A stretch of DNA of 6,302 bases from an uncultured Rhodospirillales bacterium (GTDB lineage Bacteria; Pseudomonadota; Alphaproteobacteria; Rhodospirillales; 2-02-FULL-58-16). The notes beneath the pieces are model-generated. The model searched no databases and was not told where the DNA came from. It was given only the letters and a program-made list of their open reading frames with translations. The position numbers were made by a program, and so were the translations under genes. Each line of letters opens with the position of its first letter. Within the stretch, counting starts at the first letter, position 1. The DNA lies in NCBI GenBank assembly GCA_913053795.1, contig CAJXGZ010000138.1, positions 1 through 6,302 of the forward strand, written 5' to 3'. Shown here one piece after another: positions 1-5,857 of this stretch.

Positions 1-962
1 TCAAACAGGTGTTGCTGAATGTCTTCGGGGATTCCTTCTCCGTTGTCCCTGACGGTGACTTCAAGGGGCAAGTAAACGCGGTTGTTGCTGGCCGGCATAA
101 CAAAGCGGACGCCATGTCTGAAGGCGGTGCCGAGAACGATCTCCCCTCCCTTTTCGGGGGCCGTCTCAGCCGCGTTCTTGACCAGATTGAGGAACACCTG
201 GGTCAACTGATCGCAATCGCCGAACACCGGAGGAAGGGATGGATCGTATTCTTCAATAAATCTGAGGTGAGAGCCGAAGCCGTTCTCCGCAATTTGGCGG
301 ACCCGGCCAAGCACCTGGTGAATATTGACGGCATGGCGCTCAAATGAGGCGCCGTCATTGAATACATCCATTCGGTCGACCAAGGCGCAGATGCGATCCA
401 CCTCGTCACGAATCAATTTGGTCAAGGCGCGATCCTGGGCGTCGGCGTTTTCCTCCAACAACTGGGCGGCGCCGCGAATTCCAGACATGGGGTTCTTGAC
501 CTCGTGCGCCAGCATAGAGGCCATGGCGGTGACCGAGCGGGCGGCGCCGCGATGCGTGAGTTGGCGGTCAATCTTGTCGGCGATGGAACGCTCCTGAAGA
601 ACAAGCACAACCGAGCCCATGGAGTCGGCCAGAGGCGCCGCTTGAATGTTGACGAAATGCCTTCCGATGCGGGGGGATTCCAGGACCAAGCCGTACTCCG
701 ATATCGCGATCCCTGTATCGCGAACCTGATCGATCAGGCTGAATATGGGACTGTCCCCAGGTAGAAAATCTTGCAGATTCCGGCCCTTGAGATAGGCGGC
801 GCCACTCTCGAAAAACTGCTCGCCGGCGCTGTTGACGTGGATGATGGCGCCGTTCGCGTCAACCACGACAATGGCCGTCGCCAAAGCGTTCAACACCGCT
901 TCCGTATCGACATCAAAGGGAGAGCCGGAATCCCCGGATATGGCGGCCGCCGCCCCATTCAT
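1..962 (-). CDS. ntrB: Nitrogen regulation sensor histidine kinase NtrB (GlnL), C-terminus cut off by window edge
   Basis: Cytoplasmic kinase/phosphatase that, with PII protein, sets the phosphorylation of the response regulator NtrC according to nitrogen status. The 320 visible residues have no transmembrane segment. An N-terminal PAS-like domain lies at about residues 20-125 (AIVVVDANGAIIHVNSAGEQF at its start). The H-box AHEVKNPMSGIRGAAQLL carries the predicted phospho-acceptor His153. The N-box QVFLNLVKNAAE is at 255-266, and the first glycine motif VRDNGEGIPED is at 304-314. The frame is still open at base 1, so the last glycine box of the ATPase domain and the stop lie outside. The start is the ATG at 962, chosen because an AAGGTG ribosome site (968-973) sits five bases before it and because the reading frame begins with a poorly conserved tail before PAS. 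It follows dusB by 16 bases, the nifR3-ntrB order known from Rhodobacter and Azospirillum, so the two are inferred to be one transcript with ntrC expected next. Confidence 0.95.
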   Translation of the reverse strand, partial: MNGAAAAISGDSGSPFDVDTEAVLNALATAIVVVDANGAIIHVNSAGEQFFESGAAYLKGRNLQDFLPGDSPIFSLIDQVRDTGIAISEYGLVLESPRIGRHFVNIQAAPLADSMGSVVLVLQERSIADKIDRQLTHRGAARSVTAMASMLAHEVKNPMSGIRGAAQLLEENADAQDRALTKLIRDEVDRICALVDRMDVFNDGASFERHAVNIHQVLGRVRQIAENGFGSHLRFIEEYDPSLPPVFGDCDQLTQVFLNLVKNAAETAPEKGGEIVLGTAFRHGVRFVMPASNNRVYLPLEVTVRDNGEGIPEDIQQHLF

Positions 963-978
963 CACGTCACCTTGGCCA

Positions 979-1965
979 TCACGCCGCCTCGCGTTCAATC
1001 ACAGGCAAGTAGAAGCGGCGGATATGATCCTTCGCTTCCTCGGCGCCGGCTATACTCATAAAGCGCGCGCGAAATTCCGCCGAACCGGGAAGTCCCTTGG
1101 AGTACCAGCCGATGTGCTTGCGGGCGACGCGAATTCCGCTGTAAACGCCGTAGTGACTCAAAATATCCTCATAATGGCCAAGGATGATTGCAAGTTGTCC
1201 GCAAATGGACGGCTCCGATTGGCGCGCGCCGGTCTCAAGAAAATGACTCACTTGGCCGGGAAACCAAGGCCGGCCGTAACAAGCGCGCCCGATCATGACG
1301 CCATCGGCGCCGGACTCCTCAAGCATCCGCTCAGCATCGTCAAAGCTCTTAACGTCGCCATTGCCGATCACCGGAATGGAAACCGCCTCCTTGACGCGGC
1401 CAATAAGTTTCCAATCGGCGCGGCCGCGGTAGAACTGGGCGCGCGTCCTGCCATGAACGGTGACCGCCTGGACGCCGCAATCCTCGGCAATGCGCGCAAG
1501 AGCCGGCGCGTTAAGGGAGTCTTCGTCCCAACCGGCGCGCATTTTCAGGGTCACCGGAACGTCAACCGCCTTGACCACCGACTCCATGATGCGCCCGGCC
1601 AGTTTTTCGTCGCGCATTAGGGCGCTTCCCGACGCCCCCTTGACCACCTTCCTGGCTGGGCAGCCCATGTTAATATCTATAATGGCGGCGCCGCGGTCCT
1701 GGTTCAGGCGCGCCGCCTCAGCCATGATTTCAGGATCTCCGCCGACGATTTGCACCGCCAAGGGGTGCTCCTCGGCGCAGCCGGCAGCCATTCTCAAAGT
1801 TTTTTTTCCGGCCTGAATCATAGCCTTGCTGGCAATCATCTCGGAGACCGCCAAGCCTGCGCCGAACCCGTTGACCAGACGGCGAAACGGCAAATCACTG
1901 ACCCCGCACATGGGAGCCAGAATCACAGGATTGTTCAGGCGGACAGAGCCGATCCTAAGAGTCAT
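979..1965 (-). CDS. dusB: tRNA-dihydrouridine synthase B (NifR3 family)
   Basis: FMN-dependent enzyme that uses NADPH to reduce uridine to dihydrouridine in the D-loop of tRNAs; it acts in the cytoplasm. The 328-residue length is normal for the family. The TIM-barrel part shows the FMN-site segment LAPMCGVSDLPFR (16-28), the signature DINMGCPARKVVKGASGSAL (97-116) with the expected catalytic Cys102, KMRAGW (141-146), VHGRTR (170-175), and the phosphate-binding stretches GNGDV (201-205) and GVMIGRACYGRPW (222-234). The start is ATG at 1965, preceded by AAGGTGAT (1972-1979), a strong match to the 16S rRNA 3' end at suitable distance. No in-frame start lies nearer. It sits directly upstream of ntrB, which is why the gene was first named nifR3 in Rhodobacter. 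The 61-base gap to the CcsA-like gene holds only a weak promoter-like pair (AAGCAA at 2017-2022 and TTTATT at 1994-1999 on the plus strand), so read-through from that gene is possible. Confidence 0.96.
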   Translation of the reverse strand: MTLRIGSVRLNNPVILAPMCGVSDLPFRRLVNGFGAGLAVSEMIASKAMIQAGKKTLRMAAGCAEEHPLAVQIVGGDPEIMAEAARLNQDRGAAIIDINMGCPARKVVKGASGSALMRDEKLAGRIMESVVKAVDVPVTLKMRAGWDEDSLNAPALARIAEDCGVQAVTVHGRTRAQFYRGRADWKLIGRVKEAVSIPVIGNGDVKSFDDAERMLEESGADGVMIGRACYGRPWFPGQVSHFLETGARQSEPSICGQLAIILGHYEDILSHYGVYSGIRVARKHIGWYSKGLPGSAEFRARFMSIAGAEEAKDHIRRFYLPVIEREAA

Positions 1966-2026
1966 AACCTCATCACCTTAGCTTGAATGCCTATTTATTG
2001 TGCAATATCGTCTTGGAAGCAACAAG

Positions 2027-2827
2027 TTAGGCCATAAGAACGTCGGTGACGAATTTTACGCCCGGATATCCAAGGGTCAATAACAGATAGGAGAGCAACA
2101 CCAGACGCGCCGCCATGCGGCCCCTCACCCCGCTACGGTAATGGACCGCCAGCAATCCGCCGATAACGATGAAGACCGTTATGGTCAACACCGTCTTGTG
2201 ATCAAACAGCAGAAGGGCGCCGGTTTCTCCATACTGGGTGGCCATCCCCGTGGCGAGGCCAAGCCCCAGCACGATCTCGCAAAGCGCCAACAGCCGCACC
2301 AACAATAGCTCACAATCCGCGATGGAAGGCAATTGGTGCGTCAGTGATGTGGGACGCTTGTTTTTTAAGGCGCGCTCCTGAAGAAAGGCCGCCAACGCCG
2401 ACACGGCGGCGAGGGTTAAAAGCCCATAAGTGGCGACGGAAACGATGATATGCGCTTCGATCCAACCGGTCGGCGCGGCGTCCGCCAAGCCCCTATGCGG
2501 CGCTTGTTGCCAGATCGTGGCGAGAACGCCGACCCCCATCATGTAGGGCGCCAAAAGGGGAGCAAGCCTCCACCCCTGAAGGGTAAGGACGGCGAGCGCG
2601 GAAAACATGACCATGGTGGCGGCGACATTGACCCACAAAGTCATGGACAGGTCGGTGCGCCAGGTTCCGGACATATGAACCATGACCCACGCCAAGGGTC
2701 CAAGGGTCGCCAAGCCTAGAAAGGCCCAATAAAGGCCGTCGCGCGCCTGGGCGCGGCGCAGGAAAATCAGCGACAAAGGCGCAATGGCGGCCAAGGCGGA
2801 AAGGCTGAAAAAAAAATCTTTCGTCAT
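2027..2827 (-). CDS. CcsA/YpjD-type cytochrome c assembly integral membrane protein
   Basis: A 266-residue inner-membrane protein with about eight predicted hydrophobic helices (roughly 5-22, 32-51, 63-82, 87-105, 124-147, 173-195, 211-229, 239-260). The C-terminal block is typical of the cytochrome C assembly protein family as seen in YpjD: FDHKTVLTI (208-216), HYRSGVRGRMAARL (229-242) and TLGYPGVKFV (251-260). A conserved-looking His126 lies in the fifth helix (EAHIIVSVATYG) and His210 before the seventh; in CcsA relatives such histidines can bind haem. The tryptophan-rich haem-handling motif of true CcsA/CcmC/CcmF is absent, so the family is clear but the exact function is not. The ATG at 2827 is preferred over an in-frame TTG at 2863: a promoter candidate at 2876-2903 would start transcription about five bases before that TTG, and the extra 12 residues are not hydrophobic. 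No strong ribosome site precedes the ATG. It lies upstream of dusB on the same strand, so co-transcription is possible. Confidence 0.82.
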   Translation of the reverse strand: MTKDFFFSLSALAAIAPLSLIFLRRAQARDGLYWAFLGLATLGPLAWVMVHMSGTWRTDLSMTLWVNVAATMVMFSALAVLTLQGWRLAPLLAPYMMGVGVLATIWQQAPHRGLADAAPTGWIEAHIIVSVATYGLLTLAAVSALAAFLQERALKNKRPTSLTHQLPSIADCELLLVRLLALCEIVLGLGLATGMATQYGETGALLLFDHKTVLTITVFIVIGGLLAVHYRSGVRGRMAARLVLLSYLLLTLGYPGVKFVTDVLMA

Positions 2828-2856
2828 TATCTGAACAATCGCGCTTGACGATCCTC

Positions 2857-2885
2857 TTGGCAAGTCCTCTTGCGCATTCTAAATT
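2857..2885 (+). promoter_or_regulatory. Candidate sigma-70-type promoter for ispDF
   Basis: TTGGCA at 2857-2862 (five of six matches to TTGACA) is separated by exactly 17 bases from TAAATT at 2880-2885 (four of six matches to TATAAT). Transcription would begin near 2892, about 26 bases before the ispDF ATG at 2918. Its -10 element shares two bases with the -10 element of the opposing promoter candidate for the CcsA-like gene. Called by eye only. Confidence 0.4.
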
Positions 2886-2903
2886 GCCTGAATATTAAAA
2901 CAA
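2876..2903 (-). promoter_or_regulatory. Candidate sigma-70-type promoter for the CcsA-like gene
   Basis: On the minus strand TTGTTT (2898-2903) is followed after 16 bases by TAGAAT (2876-2881), which matches the -10 consensus at five of six positions. The predicted start point is near 2868, giving a leader of about 40 bases to the ATG at 2827. This supports the ATG over the TTG at 2863. It may also drive dusB and ntrB if the 61-base gap is read through. Confidence 0.38.
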
Positions 2904-2917
2904 TCCACGGAAATCCC

Positions 2918-4087
2918 ATGAGCGGATGCATCGCAATCGTGGTCAGCGCCGGACGCGGCCACCGCTTCGGCGGCGGGACGCCGAAACAATACCTGTCTCT
3001 CGCCGGCCGGCCCGTGGCGCGCCATGCGCTGCAATCCTTTCTCTGTCATCCCTTGGTGGATTCTGTGCGTCCGGTTATTCACCCCGGCGATGTGGATTTA
3101 TTTTCAGCCGCCGCTTCCGGACTGGAAACCATGGAGCCTGTCTTCGGCGGCGCCACGCGCCAAGAGTCCGTTCTTTTGGGATTGGAAAGCTTGACCGATA
3201 TTAATCCGGAAAGGGTTCTGATCCACGACGCCGCCCGCCCCTTCATCAGCGAGGAGGTTATCTCAAGCGTCCTTGGCGCCCTAAAAAAATATCCGGGCGC
3301 CCTCCCCGCCCTTGCCGTCAGCGACACCCTGAAACGCGCCGGCGAGGAAGGCCAAGTCGAAGGAACCGTGGAGCGCTCGGGCTTGTGGCGGGCGCAGACT
3401 CCCCAAGGATTCCGTTTCAAGGATATTTTGGAAGCGCACCGCCGCTTCAAAGGCGAGGAACTCACCGACGACGCCGCCGTCGCCGAAAAAGCGGGGCTGG
3501 CGGTGGCCTTGGTCGCTGGAAGCGAGGACAACGTGAAAATAACCACCAAGGACGGCCTTGCGCGGGCGGAAAAGCTCCTAGCGCCCGAAGGAGCCGTTCG
3601 GGAAAGCCGCTCCGGAATGGGCGTCGACGCCCACCGTTTCGGCCCCGGCGATCACGTAATTCTATGCGGCGTGCGCATTCCCTTCAAGTTCGGCCTGGAA
3701 GGACATTCCGACGCCGACGCCGGCTTGCACGCCCTAACGGACGCCCTGCTCGGCGCCGCCGGCGCCGGGGACATCGGCGATCATTTCCCGCCCAGCGATC
3801 CCCAATGGCGCGGCGCTGCTTCAGATGTTTTCCTCAAGCTCGCTGGAGAATTAACCTCTGAGCGCGGCGGCGCCGTCGCTAATCTGGACGTCACCCTGAT
3901 TTGCGAAGAACCAAGGATCGGACCCTATCGCGCCGCCATGGTCGACCGCATCGCGGAAATTCTCGGCATTGCGAAAGAACGCGTCAACATCAAGGCGACG
4001 ACCACCGAAAAAATGGGCTTTACAGGTCGCGGAGAGGGAATCGCCGCGCAGGCGATCGCATCGGTCACTTTTGTCGGGAAAACGTAA
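2918..4087 (+). CDS. ispDF: Bifunctional IspD/IspF: MEP cytidylyltransferase and MECDP synthase
   Basis: A 389-residue fusion carrying two enzymes of the non-mevalonate (MEP) isoprenoid pathway. The IspD part (about 1-226) joins CTP to 2-C-methyl-D-erythritol 4-phosphate. It shows the nucleotide loop VSAGRGHRFGGGTPKQYL (9-26), with Arg16 and Lys23 in the positions of the E. coli catalytic Arg20 and Lys27, plus VLIHDAARPFIS (100-111), SDTLKR (135-140) and Lys207 in DNVKITT. The IspF part (about 232-389) makes the cyclic diphosphate. It has GMGVDAHRF with metal ligands Asp237 and His239, GHSDADAGLHALTDALLGA with His263, GDIGDHFP, and the C-terminal TTTEKMGFTGRGEG (361-374). Every key residue I looked for is present, so both halves should work. 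Fusions of this kind are common in Alphaproteobacteria; the intermediate enzyme IspE is not in the window. The ATG at 2918 is chosen over a TTG at 2870, because it begins the domain correctly and the promoter candidate lies over that TTG. It is divergent from the CcsA-like gene and converges on cutA. Confidence 0.97.
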   Translation: MSGCIAIVVSAGRGHRFGGGTPKQYLSLAGRPVARHALQSFLCHPLVDSVRPVIHPGDVDLFSAAASGLETMEPVFGGATRQESVLLGLESLTDINPERVLIHDAARPFISEEVISSVLGALKKYPGALPALAVSDTLKRAGEEGQVEGTVERSGLWRAQTPQGFRFKDILEAHRRFKGEELTDDAAVAEKAGLAVALVAGSEDNVKITTKDGLARAEKLLAPEGAVRESRSGMGVDAHRFGPGDHVILCGVRIPFKFGLEGHSDADAGLHALTDALLGAAGAGDIGDHFPPSDPQWRGAASDVFLKLAGELTSERGGAVANLDVTLICEEPRIGPYRAAMVDRIAEILGIAKERVNIKATTTEKMGFTGRGEGIAAQAIASVTFVGKT

Positions 4088-4123
4088 ATATTCCGACGGT
4101 GGAAACGATACGGAGACCATCAA

Positions 4124-4166
4124 AGAGAAATAATTGTTTTATATCAGATTATTGGCTTGTTTCTCT
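4124..4166. repeat. AT-rich inverted repeat between convergent ispDF and cutA
   Basis: AGAGAAATAA (4124-4133) faces TTGTTTCTCT (4157-4166). This can form a ten-pair stem with one G-T pair and a 23-base loop. A second nested pair, AATAAT (4129-4134) and ATTATT (4148-4153), overlaps it. The structure covers the cutA stop codon and follows ispDF by 36 bases, so it could end transcription from either side. It lacks the GC-rich stem and strong T-run of a classic terminator, so I list it as a repeat rather than a terminator. Confidence 0.35.
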
Positions 4167-4466
4167 AATAATCCACTCAAGAAAATCCTCGTTGCCCTTG
4201 TCTATGGAAAACGAAACCACGCAGGGACAATCATAAGAATGCATCTCCTTAACCCTGGCGATCACCTGATCCGCCAGATCCCGGCGGGTCTTAAGCATCA
4301 GCGCCGCCTCCTGTTCCTCCTGAAGCCGCCCGTCCCACCAGTAGATCGAGGAAATGAAAGGGGTAACGTTGGCGCAGGCGGCAAGCCGCTCGCCGACCAC
4401 GGCGCGGCCGATAGCAACAGCTTCCTCACGGGACCCCGTGGTGACATAGATCATGACGGCGGACAT
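4149..4466 (-). CDS. cutA: Divalent-cation tolerance protein CutA (CutA1 family)
   Basis: A small cytoplasmic protein of 105 residues, the usual CutA1 size. Members form trimers with a ferredoxin-like fold related to PII proteins. The family was linked to copper tolerance in E. coli, but its exact role is still uncertain. Family landmarks are MIYVTTGSREEA at the first strand and helix, GERLAACANV (25-34) with the conserved Cys31, SIYWWDGRLQEEQEAALMLKT (40-60), HSYDCPC (76-82) with His76, Cys80 and Cys82 as possible metal ligands, and the end motif FLEWI (95-99). The start is the ATG at 4466, preceded six bases away by GAGGAA, a good ribosome site. It converges on ispDF and is divergent from the small gene at 4553. 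Nothing nearby suggests a metal-resistance operon, so it is probably a housekeeping copy. Confidence 0.95.
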   Translation of the reverse strand: MSAVMIYVTTGSREEAVAIGRAVVGERLAACANVTPFISSIYWWDGRLQEEQEAALMLKTRRDLADQVIARVKEMHSYDCPCVVSFSIDKGNEDFLEWIIRETSQ

Positions 4467-4486
4467 TATCTATTCCTCAGCCCGGC

Positions 4487-4516
4487 TTGCCCAAGGGGGC
4501 GTAATTAACGTACAAT
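4487..4516 (+). promoter_or_regulatory. Candidate promoter for the 86-residue orphan gene
   Basis: TTGCCC (4487-4492, four of six matches) and TACAAT (4511-4516, five of six matches) are separated by 18 bases. They lie in a locally AT-rich stretch between the divergent cutA and the small gene at 4553. The predicted start near 4523 would leave a leader of about 30 bases. Visual call only. Confidence 0.35.
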
Positions 4517-4552
4517 ATATTAAGCATAATTAATTTTGATGGTAATGGGGCA

Positions 4553-4813
4553 TTGGCGAAAGTCAAATCAAAGGCGGACAAAGCGTCAAATCCCACCAGC
4601 GCCCAGCTTCGCTGGCTCATGCGTGGAGCCGACCAACCCGGCGGCAAGCTCCCCCTATTCAACAGCGAGGGGCAGCGTATTTGTGAGCGAACAGTTCGAA
4701 GCTGCATAGAAAAAGGCTGGGTCAAGCCTTGGTTTTCAAACCCCATCAAACCTGACTGGCTTGTTTGCAAGCTTACTGATTCAGGGCGCCACGCCCTTTC
4801 TCATAAGGACTAA
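4553..4813 (+). CDS. Small conserved-looking protein of unknown function, TTG start
   Basis: An 86-residue protein that I cannot assign to a named family. It has a lysine-rich start (residues 2-10), then a compact core from about 15 to 82 with four tryptophans (21, 56, 60, 69). The order TSAQLRWLMRGADQ, GKLPLF, ERTVRSCIEKGWVKPW, KPDWLVCKLTDSGRHAL reads like a helix, a turn, a likely recognition helix, and a strand pair ending in a LTDSGRHAL tail. Such tails are common at the end of small winged-helix DNA-binding domains, so a transcription-factor-like fold is possible but only inferred. No ATG is in frame: reading back from 4553 gives a stop at 4502 and only TTG at 4553 as a usual start codon, with no convincing ribosome site. 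A second frame with ATG at 4539 gives a low-complexity peptide that stops near 4710 and is less convincing. It stands alone, with its own promoter candidate, and precedes the STAS gene by 91 bases. Confidence 0.65.
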   Translation: MAKVKSKADKASNPTSAQLRWLMRGADQPGGKLPLFNSEGQRICERTVRSCIEKGWVKPWFSNPIKPDWLVCKLTDSGRHALSHKD

Positions 4814-4904
4814 TCCACACTTACTTCTTTCGTAGTAAATTGTCTCGAAATCGAAATGAATTTGTTGCCCCTACTAAACAAACTCACATTCAGGAACAGA
4901 AGCG

Positions 4905-5237
4905 ATGAAACACAGCATTAATGAAAATAACGGCGTTTTCATTGCAAGCTTTGAAGGGGATATTGATCTTGAGCACTCGGGCAAGGCGCGTTCCATATTT
5001 TTGGACTGCATTTCCCGGGGAAAGGGGGTGGTGATTGATATGTCCGGAGTAACAATGATCGACAGTTCCGGCGTCGCCAGCTTGCTTGAGGCCTTTCAAA
5101 AAGCCCGCAAGAAAGGCAAGGCGTTTGTCCTTGCCGATGTCGCGGAAACGGTCATGAGGGTGTTTAAGTTGGCCCGGCTGGAAAAGGTGTTCGTCATTCG
5201 CGATAGCGTTGACGAAGGGGTTGAAATAGCAAGCTGA
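4905..5237 (+). CDS. Single-domain STAS protein, anti-sigma factor antagonist type (SpoIIAA/RsbV-like)
   Basis: A 110-residue cytoplasmic protein made of one STAS domain. Members act as anti-anti-sigma switches: unphosphorylated, they bind and disable a serine-kinase anti-sigma factor, and phosphorylation of one serine turns them off. The motif GVVIDMSGVTMIDSSGVASLLEA (41-63) contains the hallmark DSSG, where Ser54 matches the phosphorylated serine of RsbV. The N-terminal FEGDIDLEHSGKAR (16-29) and the later GKAFVLADV (71-79) and FKLARLEKVFVI (87-98) are the other standard strands and helices. The start is the ATG at 4905, with AGGA nine bases upstream. No kinase, phosphatase or sigma factor lies in the window, so its partner is unknown. 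Some alphaproteobacterial STAS proteins instead serve in chemotaxis-like or lipid-transport systems, but no such genes are seen here. Its stop is 9 bases from that of the opposing 119-residue gene. Confidence 0.9.
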   Translation: MKHSINENNGVFIASFEGDIDLEHSGKARSIFLDCISRGKGVVIDMSGVTMIDSSGVASLLEAFQKARKKGKAFVLADVAETVMRVFKLARLEKVFVIRDSVDEGVEIAS

Positions 5238-5246
5238 CGCACAAGG

Positions 5247-5606
5247 TTATTCGGCGGCGTCTTTAAGCCCTTCAACATCCAGGTACCCTTTTTCGATGGC
5301 CTCGCGCAGCGCCTCGAAAGCGAGCCGCGCCTCCTCATACATTTCACGCCGCATTTTAAGTTCGTTGATTTCCGATTTATCCGGCGGGTCGCTATGATCA
5401 TTGCCCCCAAGCTTAAAGGCGGCGGCCAGATAGCGGGCGCGCAAACGGCCAACAGCCACGGCGAACGATAGAATTCCATCCTTGTCTACTTGGGGGATGA
5501 TCTTGTGAATGATCTCGCGGTTAGCGAACCGAATTCCCTGCTCGACCTCGCCAAGAAAACGTTTTTGCGCGAGAAGTTCTTGATAGTCGTCTTGCGTATT
5601 GGACAT
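5247..5606 (-). CDS. Unrecognised 119-residue helical soluble protein
   Basis: I do not recognise this protein. It has no signal peptide or membrane span. Three helix-rich parts are visible: residues 4-37 (charged, including LLAQKRFLGEVEQGIRFANR), 43-66 (hydrophobic and alanine-rich, SFAVAVGRLRARYLAAAFKL), and 78-108 (strongly charged, KSEINELKMRREMYEEAR, with coiled-coil character), joined by a polar loop GGNDHSDPPD. The start is the ATG at 5606, because AAAGGGGGG lies five bases upstream and a promoter candidate at 5643-5671 covers the only longer option (TTG at 5666). It converges on the STAS gene with a 9-base gap, so the two transcripts must overlap at their 3' ends. An interaction with the STAS protein is conceivable but has no direct support. 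The consistent codon use and good upstream signals make it a real gene. Confidence 0.78.
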   Translation of the reverse strand: MSNTQDDYQELLAQKRFLGEVEQGIRFANREIIHKIIPQVDKDGILSFAVAVGRLRARYLAAAFKLGGNDHSDPPDKSEINELKMRREMYEEARLAFEALREAIEKGYLDVEGLKDAAE

Positions 5607-5611
5607 CTTAG

Positions 5612-5620
5612 CCCCCCTTT
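5612..5620 (-). promoter_or_regulatory. Ribosome binding site that fixes the start of the 119-residue protein
   Basis: AAAGGGGGG on the minus strand, five bases before the ATG at 5606. It is the most G-rich ribosome site in the window and decides against the longer frame opening at the TTG at 5666. Confidence 0.6.
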
Positions 5621-5642
5621 CAAGAAGCACTTTCCAATAAAC

Positions 5643-5671
5643 AATATACTTACTGACGACGGGCAATACAA
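5643..5671 (-). promoter_or_regulatory. Candidate promoter for the 119-residue protein
   Basis: On the minus strand TTGTAT (5666-5671) and TATATT (5643-5648, five of six matches to the -10 consensus) are 17 bases apart. Transcription would begin near 5636, about 30 bases before the ATG at 5606. Confidence 0.4.
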
Positions 5672-5857
5672 ACAGTGGAAACCATTAACTTTATCCTACG
5701 GCTCGCATTCCCCCCTCCCCGATTCAGCCAAACCTTGATTTCGCGGCGTAAACCATCAAGAAAATTCTGTTCCAACGCCGCCTTGACCGATTACACTCCA
5801 AGACTTGAGGCCAATTTAGCGCCCCTATGTTTTTGCTACCGCTTAAAAGCATTCATT

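Noticed and set aside
121..180. Possible frameshift in the ntrB ATPase domain
   Set aside because: A first reading seemed to shift frame near the GGGAGGGG run, but careful re-reading keeps one continuous frame through the DNGEG motif.
832..1620. A 262-codon plus-strand open frame
   Set aside because: It lies opposite ntrB and dusB, both certain from their motifs, and its translation shows no family pattern; it is a GC-rich shadow frame.
1966..2026. NtrC or sigma-54 sites before dusB
   Set aside because: TTGCAC is present on the minus strand, but the spaced partner half of an NtrC site and a GG-GC sigma-54 pair are missing.
3079..3861. Long minus- and plus-strand frames inside ispDF
   Set aside because: They overlap an intact IspD/IspF reading frame and read as arginine- or serine-rich shadow sequence.
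4477..4770. A 97-codon minus-strand frame opposite the orphan gene
   Set aside because: No family features, and it overlaps the better supported plus-strand gene and the divergent control region.
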